Shown in pieces: positions 38,874-42,797 of a stretch of 42,797 bases of DNA. The notes below the pieces were generated by a model. It was not told where the DNA came from. It did no database searches and was given only the letters and a program-made list of their open reading frames with translations. The stretch covers positions 1 through 42,797 of the IMG/VR virus record IMGVR_UViG_3300037584_006182; one strand, written 5' to 3'. The DNA comes from a virus. Positions within the stretch are counted from its first letter, which is position 1; each line of letters starts with the position of its first letter. The position numbers and the translations under genes are program-made.

Positions 38874-41081
38874 ATGGCGACTCCTCAATTATCTCCCGGC
38901 GTAATTACGAGAGAGGTTGATCTTACTGTAGGAAGAGCTGATAACGTATTAGCTAACGTTGGTGCAATTGCTGGTCCATTTCCACTTGGCCCTGTAGATG
39001 AAGCAGTTGACATTCAAACGGAACAACAACTGATCAACACTTTTGGAAAACCACTCTCCACAGATACTCAGTATGAGTATTGGATGAGCGCAGCGTCATA
39101 TCTTTCATATGGCGGTGTTCTTAAAGTTGCAAGAGTTAATGGTTCAACTCTGAATAGCGCAAACGCAGGTGTCGGCGCAGCTTCGACTTCAGAGTTAAAC
39201 ATCAAAAACTTTGATGATTATAACGCTAATCACTCTAGCGATACAGTAAACTACACTTATGCATCAAAGAGTCCTGGATCTTACTCAAATAATTTAAAAG
39301 TAGCATTCATTGATGACTTAGCAGATCAAACTCTTGGAATTACCACGACTAATGCTGGTAACTTCGGAGCAAAAATTGGATTTGGTGTCACAACTGCATT
39401 AAGTGGAGTTGCTGTTGGAGTTGGTACAACATCATCAATCGGTGGCCATCTCAAAGGAATCATTACTGGAGTTAGAACTGATTCTTCTGGTGGTTCATCT
39501 GAGATTGATGTTAAGATCACCTCTAGAGTTAGTTCTGCTGGAATTGAAACATCAATTTCATATGCCGAATCAAACTCCTTATTCCAGTTTGATGCATCGG
39601 ACACCATATTCTTTATGAATAACTCTGGTGTTACTACGGGCCCAACTCGTACTGACGCAAATGGAGGATTTACTGTAGGCAGCGCAGTTGACTGGTATAA
39701 TCAGCAACAACTTAACTTAACCAACGCCTCAATTTATTGGAAGCAAATTGCATCTAAACCTGTAACTAATCAGTTTAGTGCTGATAGAAACAGTAAGAAT
39801 GACGCAATGCACATCGTCATCGTTGACGATAATGGAACAATTAGTGGGATACAAGGAAGCATTATTGAGAAGCACATAAGCATCTCAAAAGCAAATGATG
39901 CAATATCTTCAGTGAATTCCCCACAGAAGACTTTCTACAAGAACTATCTTGCAAACTTCTCCGAATATGTTTATGCAGGTAGGAATCCATCCAGTCTCAC
40001 AGACACATATCATGGAACTCAACCAAGAGCAACTGGATTCTCCACAGACTTTACCCCAGTAACAACTGCTGCTGGATTATGGGGATTGGACACTCAAGGC
40101 ATAACCTTCAATGCAATCGGTAACGTAACTTATACTCTTACTGGTGGTGTTGATTATTCTGCAGCAGGTGGAATGAAGGCAACCTTGGGAGATTTAGTCG
40201 CTGCATACGATCTGTTCTCCAACAAAGATGAGACTAACGTCAACTTCTTAATTCAAGGCCCTGGACTTACTGAAGAAGTGGAGTCTCAAGCAAAAGCAAA
40301 TAAACTCATTGCAATTGCCGAAGATAGAAAAGACTGCGTTGCAGTCATTTCTCCACATAGAGACAATGTTGTCAATGTAACTAGCACCACAACTCAAACA
40401 AATAATATTGTTGGGTTCTTTGCACCACTTACTAGTTCTTCATACGCGGTATTTGATTCTGGTTACAAGTACACTTATGACAGATTCAATAATCTGTTCA
40501 GATTCATTCCAACCAACGCTGATGTTGCTGGATTGATGGTTAGAACTGACATTGAACAGTTCCCATGGTATTCTCCTGCTGGACAAACGAGAGGAACTTT
40601 GAATAATGCAATTAAACTTGCATATAATCCAAATAAAACTCAGAGAGATTCCTTGTATGAAGCAAGAGTTAATCCAATTGTTAATCAACCAGGATCTGGA
40701 GTTCTTCTCTTTGGTGATAAAACTGGATTATCTTTCGCATCAGCATTCGACAGAATTAACGTCCGTCGTCTATTCTTAACTGTTGAAAAGTCTCTTGAGG
40801 GTGTTGCTAACGCACAACTCTTTGAATTCAACGACGAAATAACGAGAGCTAATTTCGTTAACGTTGTCGAACCATTCCTCAGAGATGTTCAGGCAAAGAG
40901 AGGACTCTTTGATTTCAGAGTTGTTTGTGATGAAACCAATAACACTCCAGACGTGATTGATAACAATGAATTCCGTGCAGACATCTTCTTGAAACCAACC
41001 AAGTCTATTAATTATGTAACCCTTAGTTTCGTTGCTACCAGAACTGGCGTCAGTTTTGAAGAAGTGACTGGAAGATCTTGA
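38874..41081 (+). CDS. 18: Tail sheath protein gp18
   Basis: The protein has 735 residues, against 659 in T4. The N-terminus LSPGVITREVDLTVGRADNV, then GAIAGPFPLGPVDEAVDI and ASYLSYGGVLKVARVNG, is typical of contractile sheaths. The C-terminal domain is also clear (LFDFRVVCDETNNTPDVIDN, IFLKPTKSINYVTLSFVATR). Sheath subunits stack as hexamers around the gp19 tube and contract on infection. Residues about 155-260 are a Gly/Thr/Val-rich segment with GVAVGVGTT, which I read as the variable outer protrusion. gp19 follows after 37 bases. Confidence 0.96.
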   Translation: MATPQLSPGVITREVDLTVGRADNVLANVGAIAGPFPLGPVDEAVDIQTEQQLINTFGKPLSTDTQYEYWMSAASYLSYGGVLKVARVNGSTLNSANAGVGAASTSELNIKNFDDYNANHSSDTVNYTYASKSPGSYSNNLKVAFIDDLADQTLGITTTNAGNFGAKIGFGVTTALSGVAVGVGTTSSIGGHLKGIITGVRTDSSGGSSEIDVKITSRVSSAGIETSISYAESNSLFQFDASDTIFFMNNSGVTTGPTRTDANGGFTVGSAVDWYNQQQLNLTNASIYWKQIASKPVTNQFSADRNSKNDAMHIVIVDDNGTISGIQGSIIEKHISISKANDAISSVNSPQKTFYKNYLANFSEYVYAGRNPSSLTDTYHGTQPRATGFSTDFTPVTTAAGLWGLDTQGITFNAIGNVTYTLTGGVDYSAAGGMKATLGDLVAAYDLFSNKDETNVNFLIQGPGLTEEVESQAKANKLIAIAEDRKDCVAVISPHRDNVVNVTSTTTQTNNIVGFFAPLTSSSYAVFDSGYKYTYDRFNNLFRFIPTNADVAGLMVRTDIEQFPWYSPAGQTRGTLNNAIKLAYNPNKTQRDSLYEARVNPIVNQPGSGVLLFGDKTGLSFASAFDRINVRRLFLTVEKSLEGVANAQLFEFNDEITRANFVNVVEPFLRDVQAKRGLFDFRVVCDETNNTPDVIDNNEFRADIFLKPTKSINYVTLSFVATRTGVSFEEVTGRS

Positions 41082-41118
41082 TCATATTTTATAATTACTT
41101 AAAAGGAGGACTCAACTA

Positions 41119-41754
41119 ATGGCACTTAAAACAATCTCACAATTTAAATCTAGGCTCCAAGGTGGTGGAGCCCGCGCCAATCTCTTTGAAGTAAACATTA
41201 ATGACTTCAAATTTTCAGATTGGGACAATGAAACGTTTCAGTTTCTTTGCAAAGGAGCACAACTTCCAGCTTCAAACGTAAGTTCAATTTCAATTCCTTT
41301 TAGAGGAAGACAATTAAAAGTTGCTGGAGACAGAACTTTTGATGAGTGGACAATTACAGTCATTAACGATGAAGATTTCAGGTTAAGATCTTCATTTGAA
41401 ACTTGGATGAACGGAATTAACAAGCTCTCTGATGGATCTGGTGCAACTAATCCAAATTCTTATATGGGTAATGCAACGGTAAATCAACTTGGCAGAGGAT
41501 ATCAGGCAGGGAGATTTTCGCAGAATAATAGTGGAAGTGGTGATGGAAGCAGCGGAACTGCTTCAGTTCAACCACTAAGAACATACTATTTTGATGGAAT
41601 TTTCCCAACACAGGTTGGTTCTATTGAACTTTCTTATGACAATACTGATGCTATTGAAGAGTATACAGTAACTTTCCAGGTTCAGTATTGGGTGGCCGGT
41701 ACTAATTCAACTAACGGTTCTACATCTGATCAAACTGGCGACATTATTGTCTGA
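41119..41754 (+). CDS. 19: Tail tube protein gp19
   Basis: A full AGGAGG at 41104-41109, nine bases before ATG 41119, is the strongest ribosome site of the structural genes. It suits a product needed in high copy. The N-terminus FKSRLQGGGARANLFEVNIN, then CKGAQLPASNVSSISIPFRG and RQLKVAGDRTFDEWTITVIN, is the gp19/tube family pattern. EEYTVTFQVQYW lies near the end. It has 211 residues, against 163 in T4. The extra part includes a Gly/Ser/Asn-rich loop (QNNSGSGDGSSGTAS) and a low-complexity C-terminus. The late octamer for gp20 overlaps its stop. Confidence 0.95.
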   Translation: MALKTISQFKSRLQGGGARANLFEVNINDFKFSDWDNETFQFLCKGAQLPASNVSSISIPFRGRQLKVAGDRTFDEWTITVINDEDFRLRSSFETWMNGINKLSDGSGATNPNSYMGNATVNQLGRGYQAGRFSQNNSGSGDGSSGTASVQPLRTYYFDGIFPTQVGSIELSYDNTDAIEEYTVTFQVQYWVAGTNSTNGSTSDQTGDIIV

Positions 41755-41760
41755 TAAATA
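41753..41760 (+). promoter_or_regulatory. Late promoter GATAAATA before gp20
   Basis: The octamer overlaps the gp19 stop codon and lies 31 bases before the gp20 ATG. It fits NATAAATA and would open the head-gene operon that continues past the window. Confidence 0.65.
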
Positions 41761-41791
41761 CTAATAGGTAATAAAGTCAAACACATAAATT

Positions 41792-42797
41792 ATGGCAAAA
41801 TTATTTGGGTTCTCTATAGAGAACGATGAGCCATTATCGCCAACTACGGTTTCCCCCGTTCCTCCTAATAATGAGGACGGGGTTGATCATTATTTAAGTA
41901 GTGGATTTTTTGGTTCTTATGTTGACATTGAAGGAATTTATAGAACTGAGTTCGATTTAATTAAAAGATATCGTGAGATGGCACTGCATCCTGAATGCGA
42001 TAGTGCCATTGAAGACATAGTAAATGAAGCAATTGTCTCTGATAGTAATGATAGTCCAGTAGAAATTGAACTCTCAAATCTTAACGCCAGTGATGGTATT
42101 AAGACAAAAATTCGTAAAGAATTCAAATATATCTTAGATCTTCTTGATTTTGATAAAAAGGCACACGAAATTTATAGGAATTGGTATGTTGACGGTAGAT
42201 TATTTTACCACAAAGTAATTGATTTAAAGAATCCTGAGGCAGGTATTCAAGAATTGCGCTACATTGACGCAATGAAGATGCGTTATATTAGGCAATCTAA
42301 GAAAAAAGATAAGGATAAGTTTAAAAATCCTGCCTTACAGAATAATAATGAAAATCCAATGGAATATGAGTTTCCAGAATTGGAAGAATATTTCATTTAT
42401 AATCCAAAACCATCATATCCAACCGGAAATATTAATGCCTCCGGCGCAAGTCAAGGCATTAAAATGTCGAAAGATTCTGTTACCTACTGTACATCTGGAT
42501 TAGTAGATCGTAATAAAGGATCAACTCTCTCGTATCTTCATAAAGCCATCAAATCACTCAATCAACTTAGAATGATTGAGGATTCACTAGTAATCTACAG
42601 ATTATCTCGTGCTCCAGAGCGTAGAATTTTCTACATCGATGTTGGTAATCTGCCTAAGCAAAAAGCAGAGCAATACTTACGTGATGTGATGATGCGCTAT
42701 CGCAACAAACTTGTATACGATGCAAACACAGGAGAAATCCGTGATGACAAAAAGTACATGGCAATGCTTGAGGACTTCTGGCTCCCAAGACGTGAAG
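41792..42797 (+). CDS. 20: Portal vertex protein gp20, N-terminal part
   Basis: The frame is open from ATG 41792 to the right edge: 335 codons of a protein that has 524 residues in T4. It is cut by the window, not broken. After an acidic, Pro-rich N-terminus come YRTEFDLIKRYREMALHPEC and DSAIEDIVNEAIVSD, diagnostic of T4-like portals. Further matches are FYHKVIDLKNPEAGIQELRY, IEDSLVIYRLSRAPERRIFY and DVMMRYRNKLVYDANTG. The portal is the dodecameric channel on which gp17 docks, and it starts prohead assembly. Marine T4-like phages are often classified by this gene. Confidence 0.97.
   Translation, partial: MAKLFGFSIENDEPLSPTTVSPVPPNNEDGVDHYLSSGFFGSYVDIEGIYRTEFDLIKRYREMALHPECDSAIEDIVNEAIVSDSNDSPVEIELSNLNASDGIKTKIRKEFKYILDLLDFDKKAHEIYRNWYVDGRLFYHKVIDLKNPEAGIQELRYIDAMKMRYIRQSKKKDKDKFKNPALQNNNENPMEYEFPELEEYFIYNPKPSYPTGNINASGASQGIKMSKDSVTYCTSGLVDRNKGSTLSYLHKAIKSLNQLRMIEDSLVIYRLSRAPERRIFYIDVGNLPKQKAEQYLRDVMMRYRNKLVYDANTGEIRDDKKYMAMLEDFWLPRRE

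Noticed and set aside
4222-41754. Further TATAAATA-like and TATAAT-like words inside genes
   Set aside because: In DNA this rich in A and T such words occur by chance. Only sites in gaps or at gene ends close to a start were kept.
1-42797. CRISPR arrays, insertion sequences, integrase, attachment sites or defence genes
   Set aside because: No direct-repeat/spacer pattern, transposase, recombinase or terminal inverted repeats were seen. The repeats found are protein-coding modules.

Overview
The window is a stretch of genome from a T4-like marine myovirus, most likely a cyanophage of Synechococcus or Prochlorococcus. The sequence is AT-rich, nearly every gene lies on the plus strand, and genes are packed with ATGA or TAATG overlaps. 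The order gp25-gp6-gp7-gp8 ... gp13-gp14-gp15-gp16 ... gp17-gp18-gp19-gp20 is the T4 virion module, with gp25 next to gp6 as I recall it in cyanomyoviruses. Host and lineage are inferences; no marker of photosynthesis lies inside the window. I see no integrase, insertion sequence, tRNA or CRISPR array.

Layout. Positions 1-3780 are a small-gene region: a truncated ORF and terminator, then a non-coding stretch carrying T4-type late motifs. It is followed by three well-formed sigma70-type promoters (TTGACA/TTGACG, 17-nt spacer, TATAAT/TATGAT) and mostly short hypothetical genes. Among these are a GT-A-like glycosyltransferase (1566-2333) and a SET-domain protein (2557-2925). The last genes of this block form a chain with start-stop overlaps leading towards the structural genes.

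Positions 3821-27424 are the baseplate: gp25, gp6, a giant 4020-residue gp7-type protein with a YHYH domain, gp8, and a 2475-residue DUF4815-type protein in the slot held by T4 gp9-gp12. Positions 27426-31795 hold three small genes, the neck proteins gp13 and gp14, and the tail-sheath stabiliser gp15. Positions 31801-38576 hold the terminase pair gp16 and gp17. Inserted between them are a coiled-coil fibre-like protein and two Lys-rich genes. The first of the two starts with a sequence like the T4 capsid-targeting signal, and the second is a string of short basic cysteine modules. After a zinc-ribbon ORF come the tail sheath gp18, tail tube gp19 and the portal gp20, which is cut by the right edge.

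Regulation. The left block carries host-like sigma70 promoters. The structural block carries T4-late-type octamers (TATAAATA or NATAAATA) before gp8, gp15, gp18 and gp20, and weaker ones before gp25 and gp13. This fits an early/late switch at about 3.8 kb.

The most interesting structure is modularity. Several short protein modules recur within the giant gp7 and also inside or at the ends of gp8, the DUF4815 protein, gp14, gp15 and the fibre-like protein. Separately, the gene pair at 34155-36922 looks like a candidate internal-head (prohead core or packaged) protein system.
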